Of a stretch of DNA of 64,000 nucleotides, positions 12,479 through 24,300 are shown in pieces. The stretch's first letter is position 1. Each line of letters opens with the position of its first letter. This DNA is from Hoplostethus atlanticus (taxonomy: Eukaryota; Chordata; Actinopteri; Trachichthyiformes; Trachichthyidae): contig JAXDDX010000122.1 of the NCBI GenBank assembly GCA_034670405.1, positions 682,001-746,000 on the forward strand, in the 5' to 3' direction. Under the pieces are notes generated by a model. That model was not told the DNA's origin and ran no database searches. It saw nothing but the letters and a program-made list of their open reading frames with translations. A program made the translations under genes and the position numbers.

Positions 12479-12545
12479 TGAGCACCTCGATCTCGCACTC
12501 CGCAAATTTCGCCTTTCTTGCAGTTGCCGTCTCTCCGTCTTTCCC
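12380..12545 (-). pseudogene. Harbinger-associated Myb/SANT-like DNA-binding gene remnant
   Basis: The minus-strand frame reads ETATARKAKFAECEIEVLIT then EVERRKGVLFGG, the signature of the Myb/SANT-like domain (NAIF1-like) encoded by the second gene of Harbinger elements. A stop lies just upstream and another about 15 codons after the motif. It overlaps the transposase tail on the opposite strand. Confidence 0.6.
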
Positions 12546-13210
12546 TCATTGATAGTCCAACAAAGGCTCCTTAACAACGTCGGCATATCCATGACCTATT
12601 TAGCATTGACCATTTATGGATGATTGTGGGCGGACACTGGGAGGAGTACACGAGCGCACAATTCACTGCAGGTGGGTATTTATAAAGGGAAGACTGCGTA
12701 CTGGTGTGCGCCGCACGGTTTTATAGATCTGAATATTTTCTTGCGTAGATTCTGAGGTTTGTGCGTACGCAATGTTTTAGGATGGAATCTACGCAAAGTT
12801 TTATAAATGAGGCCCCTGATCTCAATCCCATTGAGAACCAATGGTGAGACCTGAAATGTGCAGTTGGTCAAGGGAATCCTTGAAACATTGAAGAACTGAA
12901 GTGGATTGCAACTGAAGAGTGAGAGAAACTGCCAGCAGAAAGGTGCAGGAAGATTATTGATGGTTACAAGAAATGTTTGGAAGCATCATGATTATCAAAG
13001 GCTGCGACTAAGTGTTGGAAAAGGGGGCCAATAATCATGGCCATAGCCACTTTTCAATTTTGAAGTCGTAAAATATTTTTTTATATTCTTATTTTTTGAT
13101 CATGCACTGTTAAATAAAACAGATGGACGTGTGACGACCGAAGGTTGTTTCAATTTCCAATTATTTCAGAAGATATTGTACATTATCTGCATAAAATGCA
13201 AGGGTGCCAA

Positions 13211-14940
13211 TAATCTGTATGTAGACACAGATGGACAACACTGACTGTACCATATCAGATTTTTAATAAAAGGCAAATATCAGCCCCATCTATCATTCTA
13301 GACCATTCTACATGTTTGTAAAGCTTTATTTCACTGAGTCATTGGATGTATTGTAGTTATGTGTTGTACTGCACTAAAAGACTTTCAACTCTCATAAACA
13401 GCGTGTGGTTTGAACTCCACTGAGCTGACACGAAGGCCCTCGAGGGGAATCGAGTATCTGTCCTCATTTGTCTGTTGAACGGAGCAGTGCCCTTCCACTG
13501 GGTTTTAATCAATCTCATTAACATCCCCATTTTGAAAACCATCAGGCCCTTTTTTTTCTCTCTGCTTTGGTCTTCATCAAGAATGTGACAGAGTGAAATA
13601 CCACCAGCTGCCCGTCAGCTAGCACTGATCCGGAACCCTTTGGGAATCGTTTTGTCCTATCGGTTGCCATCTTTGATTTCATTGCATTGGAGATTTGGGG
13701 TATACCTGGCTCATATAAGGCTCATATTAGTTGTTTTTTTTAACAGTGCACCTCACTTAGCTTCACAGCTCCCCTGTGTGTTGAATACCTTTTGGACATA
13801 GTGATTGACGCAATGTCCGCCTCTTTTGGTTTTGTACCTCATATTGTATATTCAATTAAACTGGATTTTCTCCAACACTGATCATATTACCTATATGATA
13901 AATTCTCTTCAGCATTTTGATTCGAAAGCAGACAATACTTTTAAGAACGGGATCATGAAAGACATCTTGTACATTCCCCGTCGATTTAGTTAACGTGAAC
14001 AATCTTTGAAAATGATGAGCATAATAAGGGTTCTGTCTCTTGTAGTAAAAGCGTCCATACTTTCATTTTTTCTTTTTAGCTTTTGAATGTATTCTCAGTG
14101 GTGAAGCTACAAAGCAGAACAAGGGGTAGTCAGTGCTGGAAGCCAAAACTGGGGTACACCAGATGTTGCAGGGGAATTCGTTACACAAAAGTGTAAAACA
14201 AACTACTGCGCATACTAGTTTCTATACCTACTGTGGCATCTTGATGATGCTGCACATCCCTTGTTCTTCCCACTAGGGTGGATTGGGGCTCATACAGATA
14301 CTGCTGTTTTTTTCTGATTGAAGATGCCGATAGCCAATATTTTGTGCTGAAATTTAATTTTCATGCCAAAAAACCTCTAGGATTTACAGACTGACGCCCT
14401 GAAGCTGTTGAGTAAAATCCTCCCACACCACACTGGAATGATTCCTCTGATCAGACACCTGATATAAAAATAATAACATATTCACTAGCTGCGGTCAGAC
14501 AGGAACCTTCATCATATAGAAGGTAGACGTAACAGATTGGCTGATATCCAATTTTTAATAAAAGGCCAATATCAGCCTGATATATTCTCCATAATGCCTC
14601 GGCTCAGCCCAGGGTGTGGTTCACAGCAAGTTTAAGTCATTGCAGAATCAGCGTAGTTTGAGATGTAGCTTACAAAGCTAATCAAAAGTGCAGAAAGTGC
14701 ATGGAAACAGTTGTTTGGGTCTCGTTCTTGTTAGTGTAATATTTATTTCACTTGAATGCATTTAATGCAGGTAACGATATGGAGAGACCACAGAGGGTAC
14801 AATTTCAGCAGTAAATGAGAGGAATCAATAATAACAATAGCAACAATAATGATAACACAGAAATAACAATCTTCATTTGTAAAAACAGAATTTATAAACC
14901 ATTTATAAACTTTAACCATTAAATAAAAGCAAAAAACAAA
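13211..14940. other. gene-free stretch with dispersed repeat pieces
   Basis: It contains two short copies of the 'atcagatttttaataaaaggcaaatatcagcc' type repeat (about 13253-13295 and 14545-14590), related to the 'gaccgatat' family listed elsewhere. The rest shows no exon or recognisable element. Confidence 0.5.
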
Positions 14941-14946
14941 AAAGTA

Positions 14947-15001
14947 ATAGTAGTAGTAGTAGTAGTAGTAGTAGCAGTAGTAGTAGTAGTAGTAGTAGTT
15001 A

Positions 15002-15034
<33 letters not shown>

Positions 15035-15050
15035 TATTACTACTAGTAGT
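14947..15050 (+). repeat. (AGT)n microsatellite
   Basis: About 28 AGT-type triplets with a few interruptions. It creates poly-Thr and similar spurious ORFs on the other strand. It abuts a LINE fragment on its right. Confidence 0.95.
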
Positions 15051-15120
15051 GGCAGTAATAGAAGATGGATAAAGCCTGGTCCTGGTAACACCAGAATGAG
15101 GTTCTGAGGCTGCACACTGA

Positions 15121-15330
15121 TTCATTAGGGGTTATATAGGGGTGATACAGCTAGAAGCCAGACTGCTTTAACAGTGGTCAGTAAAGTCATAAAATCAACC
15201 CTAAACCTAACAGGTAACCAGTGCAGAGATTTCATTTTGTAGTATTTTGACCAAACAAACGAAGACTTTGAAAGAGCCTTATGGTCGATGCCAGAATAAG
15301 TGGAACAGACAAACAGGAACAGTGCAATCA
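15121..15330 (-). mobile_element. LINE 3'-end fragment (L2/Rex-like)
   Basis: The minus-strand frame contains MKSLHWLPVRFRVDFMTLL.., a degraded form of the 'LHWLPVxxRI-FK' block near the end of CR1/L2-type ORF2. The plus strand shows the matching 'aaccctaaacctaacaggtaacc' sequence common in fish LINE tails. It is short, with no intact ORF. Confidence 0.45.
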
Positions 15331-15481
15331 CATCCACACCATGAAAACTTCCCAGTGCTTCAGTGGGAGTTCTGGAGGAGACTGAAGGGAGAGCAGGGTG
15401 GGAGGCTGCTGACATGCCGGCACTGGAAATGTGACCTGGCAGTTACAGTTACTTGTACATGTATCTGCAAGGGTTAGACTA

Positions 15482-15640
15482 TACTAGATATATTGGTTTG
15501 CTGATATATAGAGCAGATATTGGCCAGTGTGTCTCTGATATAATGGATATGATGTTTGATTACATATTTATTGTAGAATTGAAGAACAATACACTGGTCG
15601 TCTATGGGAAAACCCTAATCTGAACTGATTCCCTGGCCGT
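15482..15640. repeat. copy of the 'gaccgatat' dispersed repeat (partial)
   Basis: The segment 'tttgctgatatatagagcagatattggcc ... acactggtcgtctatgggaaa' matches the longer copy at 22976-23430. Only the left part is present. Confidence 0.6.
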
Positions 15641-16573
15641 GATGACATAGGAGGCTTTTTTGAATGCGCCTTTTTTCAGTTATTTTGGTTTGGTTGCGGC
15701 AGGCGCACTTCTCATCCAAACTATGCAGCTCGGCCAATCATATCCTGACTGACAACGCTACGTGATAGTCAGAATGAACAACACACACACTGAGAGGAGT
15801 TGTACCGTTAAAATGCTTTCATAGAGCTACAGATAGTCAGGCTTGATAGCACTTTTTTTTTGGTGAATTCTTAAAATTCACCGCATTGTACGCCGTCTGC
15901 TGCTGAGTCAGGCCTCCCCAGTTGATGCTTAGAACACTGGGGGGGGGGGGGTTTCAGCCGGGTTGCTCAGCTCCCCAGCGTCTTATTGTGCCATTTATCC
16001 TCCAAACGCCATGTCAGCACATCCTGATGAGCCTATTTATCCACATCCACCCAAGTGCTGAGATCACACATGGTCAGACCACAGCACCGCAATTCTTTAA
16101 AATGTTGTTTTTAAGGTTTGGTCGGATATCACAGAGAGAACATGACCACATTCTGGCTTTCCTCGAGGGACGTCAACCCGTTAAACATGAAGACATTATG
16201 CTGACGTCTCTGCATCTACTAGCAATTGCCACAATCATTTCCAAACCCGCTTTTATATCCAGTAAATTTCTGACCTGCAAGATATAATAATATAATTATT
16301 TGGTCAATAAATTATCAGGTAGCAAAAAGGAAGTGGAAAATGAGTCTTTAAAGGAGAATTCCAGGATTTTTAAACCTGGCCTCTATATCCACAAAATCGC
16401 CTATTATACCGCAAAATAGGTCCACAAAGTTTCGGAATTGCTCCGGTAGATCGGCTCAGTCGGCAGTCGCAAAGCGGGCTCAATGGCTGCAACGTAATCC
16501 TGTGGGGCAAGTGCGCACGGTCAAAGTACGTCCACTAAAAGTGCTTGATTTTGCCACTGACAGGCTCAGATTG

Positions 16574-16837
16574 TTATTCGTGTGTCTGACAAGGGTCTGA
16601 CAACATTACTGAAAGGATCGCTACAGAAATAGACCTTTTTTTAACCAGAAAACTAAAGTCTAGCTCAAGGAGAAGTCCCGCTCTGAAATGGACGGTGGAC
16701 AAAGGTAGTCTATAGTGAGAGGGTTCACTTGTTGCGGGAAGAGGACGGTAGAAGCCTGACAAAGGTATTCTATGAAAGCTGCGCGAAGTCTTCCTCAACA
16801 TTTTGTTGGCACAGTTCGGAAATGCGCAAAAACGAAT
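16574..16837 (-). pseudogene. inverted second copy of the THAP fragment
   Basis: The minus-strand frame reads IRFCAFPNCANKMLRKTSRS then FHRIPLSGFYRP, nearly identical to the plus-strand copy at 17097 but with the initiating Met lost (ATTCGT replaces ATGGTTCGT). It extends about 50 codons further without known motifs before stopping. Confidence 0.5.
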
Positions 16838-17096
16838 TTTTTATCTTTGGGAAAAAACAAATACAACAACTCTTTGTTTGATTTCACAGTTCAGATTTCA
16901 GAGTTCAGAGTTCAGAGTTCAGAGTTGTTTCAGGAAGAGGACGTGGAAATATGACAAAGGTGGTCTATGAAAGCAAGAGGGTTGACTTGTTGCAGGAAGA
17001 GGATGGTGGAAACATAAATCAGCATTGGAGACGTGTTGGAGTATAGAAAGCGTAGTTTAGAGTATTTGTTTTTTCCCAAAGATAAAAAAAACAACA

Positions 17097-17267
17097 ATGG
17101 TTCGTTTTTGCGCATTTCCGAACTGTGCCAACAAAATGTTGAGGAAGACTTTGCGCAGCTTTCATAGAATACCTTTGTCAGGTTTCTACCGTCCTCTTCC
17201 CGCAACAAGTGAACCCTCTCGCTATAGACTACCTTTGTTACTCATCAACAGAAGGGACATTACATGA
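17097..17267 (+). pseudogene. THAP zinc-finger N-terminal fragment
   Basis: The frame opens MVRFCAFPNCANKMLRK and continues LRSFHRIPLSGFYRP... The C-x4-C pair and the SFHRIPL block are the first half of a C2CH THAP finger. The later Cys/His pair (C-x2-H) is absent because the sequence diverges after about residue 28. A stop follows at codon 57. Confidence 0.5.
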
Positions 17268-17382
17268 TAAGAAAAAACTACATTTTTGTTCTGATTGACT
17301 TGTGACTTTCAACTGCTTGGCTGACCTATAAAGCAACATTAACCTATAAACAATTAACATCAACACGACTTATAATAATATA

Positions 17383-17440
17383 ATAAGTAAACTTTATTTA
17401 TATAGCACTTTTCAAAACAAAGTTACAAAGGGCTTCCCAA
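17383..17440 (-). repeat. fish LINE/SINE tail repeat
   Basis: The minus-strand sequence includes ctttgtaactttgttttgaa followed by aagtgctatataaa, a very common teleost retroelement tail. A plus-strand relative is at about 35526-35572. Confidence 0.5.
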
Positions 17441-17919
17441 TTAAGACCTTTTCCCTCACATGTGACACATCTTGTTAATCAATGTGAACAGCAAAAAGCT
17501 CCATGGATTCATTTAAAAAAAATTTGATCTGGAAAGCCAGATCCGAGGCATGTGACCTACTGTTTTTGAACACTCAAATTAGAATTTGTCCGCGTTTCCA
17601 TGACAATACAGAAATCTTACATCATCCAGCTGAGATAATTGTAATGATTTTGACACCACATTACCTTGGCTGAGCCAGCGTTATCATAACAAGAAACAAC
17701 AATGGAAAGAGAAACAAATATCCAATTTGATTGGTATTTGTGATATAGTCATCACCAACTTTCGCCAAGTTTAGCAACATCCAAAGTGCAAAGGCCCAAT
17801 TTTTTGCTTGATCTCTACTCTCCATTACACTGATTAAAAACCCCAAGATCAAATTTGGACTCTCTTAGGCGAGTCACACACTTTGCTGTACATGATTGAT
17901 GCCTGTGCTTTCCTTCCAA

Positions 17920-18532
17920 AGCCTCTTTCACACATGCAGTTAAATCCGTAACTTATCTAGACATTACTCGGAGGGGTTGTATGTGTGAACGCAAATGTCC
18001 TAATCAGTTGGTCTGGAAGTCAAACGGAATTCACCCACCCAGCACCCTAGTCTAAAATCCATTTTATCACCGAGTGAGCCCAAGTGTGAATGGAGCAGAA
18101 GATTCTCCGGAGTATTTGACATGCGACTGGCGTGCGCAACCGGGACAATACAAACATCCAAGGCTGAGGAAGAAGGCAACTAGATCAGACAAAGAAGACA
18201 ACGACACTGCGGATACGTCTAACTACATTTAGTATTGACATCAACATAAAAACGGCCACTGAGAGTGAGTCGGTCACTTCGTCCGCCATCTTAGTGCTGT
18301 AAGCAAAACACTGTGATTTCCGCAGCGTACTTTTTGTGTCATATCCTGTCTCCCGCACGCTCTACCCAGGCCCTGCCCCTTGCCTGAACTAACCGGAGTA
18401 TTTTCTGTTGTTGTGAACGCATCCGAAACAGACATTCTCCGGTGGTGTGCTATACATGTGGAAGGGCAACTCCGGTTAAAGTGCAGACCTTATTCTCTGG
18501 AAAATATCCGAAGTGTATATCTGAAAGAGGCT
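17920..18532. mobile_element. non-autonomous TIR element (about 610 bp)
   Basis: Left terminus AGCCTCTTTCACACATGC and right terminus GAGCCTCTTTCAGATATAC (inverse) bound a non-coding interior. A second copy of the left terminus starts at 18552 (aaagcctctttcagacatgc), suggesting two neighbouring insertions. There is no transposase. Confidence 0.55.
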
Positions 18533-18559
18533 CAAGTGTAACCCATCTAAAGCCTCTTT

Positions 18560-21136
18560 CAGACATGCTGCAAATGCTGCTGCAAATTGATGTTAAGAGG
18601 TGTACCAGATTGTCCAAAAGCTTGACAGGATCTGTTTGCTCTCCCTCAAATTACTAGCATGTAGTAACGTTACTGAAGGCTTAGCCCTTTTCAGATTGTT
18701 AATGCTACTTTGTGGAGGAAATTCTAAATTTGTCTTTTTTTTTTTTAAATTGTGACTTCCTAACCAAACAATTGTACTCTGAACTAAATGTGTTTAAATG
18801 ATTTGACCAAAAAATTTTAGTTTGTCTCGTCGTACGCATGCTACTGCTGCTGCAGTCAGCCAACAATGATTGCTGCTGCTGCCTGTGCCTGGCTATTGAG
18901 CTGAGCCGTCACTACTGCTGACAACACTCACAATGAACTTTTGCAGCGAAGGCAGACCGTATGTTGTGACTGAGTGTGTGAGAGAGAAAATCGTTTTTGC
19001 GTCATTTAGAGGGAAAATGCGTGCATTTTAGCGTTTAAGTCACTTTTCAAAAGTTGCTAAAGATTCTAAATAAATTTTAAAAGTAGCTAAATTTGTTGCT
19101 AGGTGCTTTTTGAAAAAACAAAAGTTGCTAAATCTAGCAACAAAATTGCTAAATTGGCATCACTGAGTCCCGGTCTTCAGAGGGACGAGTGATATATATA
19201 TATATCTATACTTTGACTGGCTGGGAAGACTATTGACTGACTTTTGGCAAAATGGTTTATTGTTTTTCTTACCTAAATGTTTACAATTTATTGAATGACT
19301 TAATAAATGCTTTTGTATTTCATCTTGAATAGTAGCTGCAATTTCTTCACTTCTAGAGCCGAACTTAAGGTAGAAACCTGGCCCAGATCCTATTCAAGTC
19401 ATATTACACCAAATAGTAATATGCTTATGTGGATGTGCTCCTTGTGAAAAAACGGTTCGGGGCTCGGGGCTATGAGCGAGCCTTCATAACACTGAATGAA
19501 CCATTAAGCGAATAGAGATGTCAGCACGGATGCCAAGTTTATATTTGAGCTGAGCAAACCCAGTGGAAAATGCCAGGCAGCGCTGTAATGAACTGCTAGC
19601 GTCTGTGGCCGGGACATTCGGTTCTCCTGCTCGAATCATATTAGCACCGCAACCTTTCAAAGGAAAAGCATGGGGCTCTTCTTCACAGCCCGGCAGCCGT
19701 TTTTATTAATGCCCATTATCATATGCATGACCGACTTGCAAAGTCTATGATACACTTTAGTGTTGAGCCCTCTACTAGGCGGAATAAGACTCGCAGATGT
19801 GAATGACCTTTTCCGAGGCACCTCCATCTCAAATTTTTATGAATGTTTATGCAATGGCAGATGTATTATTAGTATTATATTATTAAGAAAAAGTAGTATA
19901 CTTATATGAATGAAATTGTGTGTCTCATTTATTGGAGTCAATAGTAACTCTCTCCAGTCAGCTTGAAGGACCATGAGAAATTATCTGAAATTATCTGATG
20001 AACCACCAACTATGATTACTCTCTCTCCTGTTTCATATGAGTTTTGTGAGGAGGGACATAACGGTAAACACAAAGGTGGGACTTCCAATTGGTGATCATC
20101 ATAAGACAAACAAAAACAAAACAAAAATTAAAAAAAGTCATATTTACAGAAAATTAAGCATAATGTGTACTTTTATCTGAAATTAAAGTTCTACAAACAT
20201 TTCTCAGAGGCAGAGCTGCTCTGGCGGCAGAAATAATCTCATTGGTTGAGTTAAACTTGAGTGGGCAGAGCCAAGGAACCACAGTGTTTCTGGATACTAA
20301 TGTTAAGCTTTGTTTGTGCTATAGCACCAAACGAATGGGTATCTCAGGTGGAGAAGCAGTAGTTAATGGACTAATGTATCACAGATGTAATTATTATTTG
20401 TTTACTACCCAATGACTGACTGCTCATTACACACAATTTATTTGGACTCATTCGTAGAGCCTAGATCATTAATATGTTCTCCAATGACTAATTCCTGCTT
20501 ACTCTGTAGTTAGTATTGCCTCCACGGGGGCTCTGGCCTCTCTGTTGCCCTTGAACACTTGACTGATCCAATTTACAAGATCCTCCCAGCCTTCAAACAT
20601 AATCTACAATTCCTCGTAATCAAAGCTTGCAGGTGGCATTGGAACATCGAACATACCACCGAATACAGACAAAAATGTCCACGTTGCCTGTTTCATCATG
20701 GTTGTCTGGTTTAAAGGTAACCTATGTAAGATTTTTACTCTCATCTAGCCTGTAATCTTGTCAGTAGATCAAAAAGATGCAGTGGAGGGACAAACTATCT
20801 ATTCATTCCCTATTACACTTTTGGTATTCATTACACTTTTGGTTTGTTGTTGTCCCCTGTATTCAGCTTTTATGGGCTGTAAAAAAGCTCCTCCCCAATC
20901 GCTGGAGCCCCTCCCACCCCTTATAACCGTCCAGGCTGAACCAGCTCCGCCTCCCCAAACAACAGGTGCGTAGTGCAAAATATGGTGGAGGAGCAGACCA
21001 CAAACCCTGATATGCCTCAAAAACAACAACAAATAAACACTGGTATCGCTATTAAGAGAAGGAGGAAATTATCAAATGACCAAAGGAATTAAAACTGATG
21101 ACAAATTGGCTGTAGACAATCTTATATTGTATAACT
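18560..21136. other. gene-free stretch
   Basis: It includes a CTG/CAG-rich patch (18838-18890) and a low-complexity 'ttgctaaat' degenerate repeat (about 19045-19155) that occurs in fish retroelements. A compositionally distinct unique stretch (19540-19870) is considered under findings. A 'ttaaaggtaacctatgtaag' repeat start lies at about 20713. No credible exon was seen. Confidence 0.5.
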
Positions 21137-21247
21137 TTAAATGGTAAATGGACTGCACTTAAATAACACCTTTCTAGTCTTCCAACCACTCAAAGCACTT
21201 TACACTACATTCACACTGATGGCAGGTGCCAACCTGCACATCAGGGG

Positions 21248-21290
<43 letters not shown>

Positions 21291-21357
21291 CCGGGGATCG
21301 AACCACCAATCTTCTGATTAGAGGACTACCCACTCTACCTCCTGAGCCACAGGCGCC
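21137..21357 (-). mobile_element. tRNA-derived SINE with internal (AC)n
   Basis: Read on the minus strand, the head has an A-box-like tggctcaggaggtagagtg and a B box ggttcgatcccc (21293-21304) with tRNA-like spacing. A (GT)n tract follows (21248-21289 on plus as AC), then a body ending near 21137 (..agtgcagtccatttaccatt). This arrangement is typical of teleost tRNA-derived SINEs. Confidence 0.7.
21248..21289 (+). repeat. (AC)n microsatellite
   Basis: About 21 uninterrupted AC units inside the SINE. Confidence 0.97.
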
Positions 21358-24300
21358 TTGAAATTCCAACTTTTCTTTCATGTCATTACTAGATGTTATA
21401 GCCAACGATGTAGTACTAAATAAAAAGAAAAAATATTTTAAAAAATCAATTTTATTTTCATAAAAGCCCATGTCCTCATATAACTTCCTTCACTTTGATA
21501 CTGCTACTGCTATGATGTATGCTATGTATTTACATAAAGAATTATGTCTAAATGCCTAAAAAAAATATTCTGCAGTAAAACGGTGAGCTCACTAACCTCA
21601 TTTTATCATCCCTGATCATAGCCAAACCCCAACTTGTACTATGAAGTTACTAAAAGAGAACACAATGAAGGAGAAAACGGACAAGGCCTGGTTTTCATCT
21701 GCTGGCTGGATCCCGTCCAGTGCAACAGTGTCGACTGACCTTCGGATGCTTTCGATTACACAACTTCGATTACAAGGCACTGACATTCACTGTTAATTAT
21801 ATGCTCAGCATGCTCCCTTTAGCATTTCAGCAACTAGTACAGTGCCTTGGTAATAGGGAAAGGTCTATTTTACAATGATATCTCTAGAGGGACCTTATTA
21901 CCTGTTGTAGTTGAACTTTAAACCTCATCAAAATTATTATTCTTTCTAATTATTTCTAGTACGAGTTCTGCAGTTTTGCATAAGTATTATCTTCTTAAGT
22001 TTCCTTCCTATTGTCAAACGTAAGAAAAAAGTACTTTGAAAATATCACACTATATTATTATGGCCGCACCATTACATCCCAGTTAAATATTGGAGAGGTT
22101 GGAGGTCAGATGAAACAGAATCGACATTAAAAGGTAGAACAAGGAACAAGGAATGTTTTACAGAAGGAAACAAATAATCAATTTATGTTAATGCTACAGG
22201 ATACTGATCCTGTGGCAGCCTCTAATTTAAAACATTTGGATGCTGTCAAGTGTCTTCTGCTTCATGGTGATTGATTCCACACACCTCACTGTTAATTGCT
22301 TCAGAGGTTGTATTGGTGATGACTGACTACAGAACATTTCACTAAACACGAGCACAAAACTGTCCACTTAATAAGATTCCACCAGTCAACACAGAACTGG
22401 GGAAGTCTGCCTTTCATCCTTCATGTGCAGAGGCTAATATGGTGTTGGAACAAATTTCTAACATGAAAGAAGAAGGCTTGAAGACTTTCTAACTTCAAAA
22501 AAACTAAATAACTTCAAAAGGAAGAGTGTACTGGAGAGTGTAGTTAATAATGGGCTTAAAATAATGAACTCTTAGCTTAGAACTTTCTTAATTCAAATAT
22601 CTGTTTTCTTGGTGGGATGGGAATGAACACTAAAAAAAGAAGACGTTTGACAAACCACTGCTGAGTGGAGTAATGTATTGCATTATTTATTGGACTAAAT
22701 GGATTTGGGATTTTAAGTGCTTCTGAATCTGTTGCTGCAGTGTTTTTTCTTTTACTTTTATGGTATTTTGAGATTACCTCAAAGCTGCCGGCCTCAATGT
22801 TACAAGTGAATAACAACTGAACCTGTTTTATTTGTGAGGTGATTTGTTTATCGTTGATTCGAGAGTGTGATGTGAATTCCACCGGCAGGTTTTCTCAGAG
22901 AGCCGAAGACTTTCTTTTGTCTCCAACAGCCGAGTCTGTCTGAAGCTATTTTTGTATCTCACTGTCCTTCAAACTAGGGTTAGACCGATAGATGGAGCCA
23001 ATAGTGGCTTTAATAAAAATCAGATATTGTCCAGTCAGTGTCGTCCACCTCTGATATGATGCAGTTTAATTAAGTATTTATTGTAAAATTGATCAATACT
23101 ACACTGGTTGTCTATGGGAAAGACCTTAACCCGAATTGATTCTAATGAGACATTTTACTATAAGATTTCACACAAGTATGCATGAATATGTTTTTATGTT
23201 ATTAAATTCTTCTTCTTCTTCTTCTTCTTATTAGTAGTAGTAATATCCTGGTTTTCTATGGTTACATTTAGTGTCCTATGATGTTGTTTCAGAGTTTGTT
23301 TTTTTCACCCTGCAAAGAATACAATTCTGGGGGAAACACTGACATTTTAAAAATGTATTATCATAAAACTGGTAGCTTCAATCCCAAAATATTGGTATCG
23401 GCCTTCAAAAACCCAAATCAGGCTAACCCTGCCTCCAGCAGCGGACATTCTGAAGTATGCCTGAGTGCATCTGTCACCTGAAACTGGACAACGGTGATGA
23501 TGAGCTCCTCTGAGGACCGACATTTCAAAGTCGGGACAGTCGCCCCGGATGCTAGCATGTCATTTTCTCGAGCATGCCATTAAAGCATGGCATCAGACTG
23601 TCCTAAGGGATTAGCTTTGCTGCAGTGGTTTCTAATTCACCTGAAGCAAGTGCAGTCTGACGTTGGATTTACTCCTCCTGATGCGCTCCACTTCTCACTG
23701 CCTGGCATGGAGGCATTTACTCAGGCATGATGTGAAACACTGGAGTTTTACATATAACTGCAACACCACTCTTCTGCTAACAAAAGCAGAGTCAGCACGC
23801 TGAAAGCAGCACCCAAGTTGTGTAAATTAATTAACAGACATGCTCCGACAAAGATAACTTGAAATATCACTTGTCTAGGTATTAATAAGGGCGTGTTTGG
23901 GGCGGCTTATTTGAACTCTGGATCATTTATTCCTTTAGTTTGGTTTGATCTGGTGTCATTTGAACACCAAACAACCGTACCGAGACGCCAGAAAATGCAG
24001 GTCTTGGTTTTCTTCCAAGAGCTTTATTAGGAGTGAGAGTGTAATCTGAACCAATTTGAGGAAACAACCCCAAAACACAAGGGTTTAAGGAGACGGGTGT
24101 TGATATCTGATAGCCAGCAGTTCCTCATGCTTGGGAAAGCCCAGCATAACACAATGAAGAGAGGACAAACCGCAGTCTGGACTGACGCTCATGTTAAGCT
24201 TTTTCTTCATGTGGTCTTAACTGGTATGAACACCAGAGAAGGGAAATTACAGCAAAGATCAGACAGGTCCATCATACTGAAATAAAGTTACAGGGACTGG

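Larger units (their letters stand above)
11441..12818. mobile_element. PIF/Harbinger-type deletion derivative nested in Tc1 copy A
   Basis: It is bounded by perfect inverted termini CAGGGGCCTCATTTATAAA (11441-11459) and their inverse (12800-12818), inside the Tc1 transposase gene. The interior holds a (CT)n tract (about 11922-11982) and two gene scraps: a Harbinger nuclease tail on the plus strand and a Myb/SANT-like DNA-binding segment on the minus strand. No clear 3-bp target duplication is visible at the junctions (..gatgagtc / atctcaat..). Confidence 0.75.
10885..13210 (+). mobile_element. Tc1/mariner copy A, defective, interrupted by a Harbinger element
   Basis: Transposase fragments appear in order: helix-turn-helix region VSARTIHQILNQEGLYSRRP (11104-11163), KKARLIFAKTHLDKP, FWENVLWTDETK (first catalytic Asp), [16 protein letters not shown] (second Asp, about 11366-11412), then after an approximately 1.38-kb insertion DLNPIENQW (the Glu of the DDE triad, about 12818-12844). 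Stops and an internal deletion between LWTDETK and the second block make it inactive. The 3' end carries the inverted-repeat sequence ccaataatcatggccatagc shared with copy B. The 5' terminal repeat is missing. Confidence 0.9.
16346..17267. mobile_element. THAP-containing DNA transposon remnant with inverted arms
   Basis: The left boundary may be at TTAA (16348-16351) followed by AGGAGAATTCCAGG. Inverted arms at about 16695-16875 and 17045-17236 each encode the start of a THAP zinc finger. The middle (about 16930-17010) holds a further partial copy of the same unit. THAP domains occur in the transposases of P-like and Kolobok-type elements. The full element and right end are not defined. Confidence 0.5.

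Noticed and set aside
14919-15125. Poly-threonine ORF
   Set aside because: Translation of the (AGT)n microsatellite on the minus strand.
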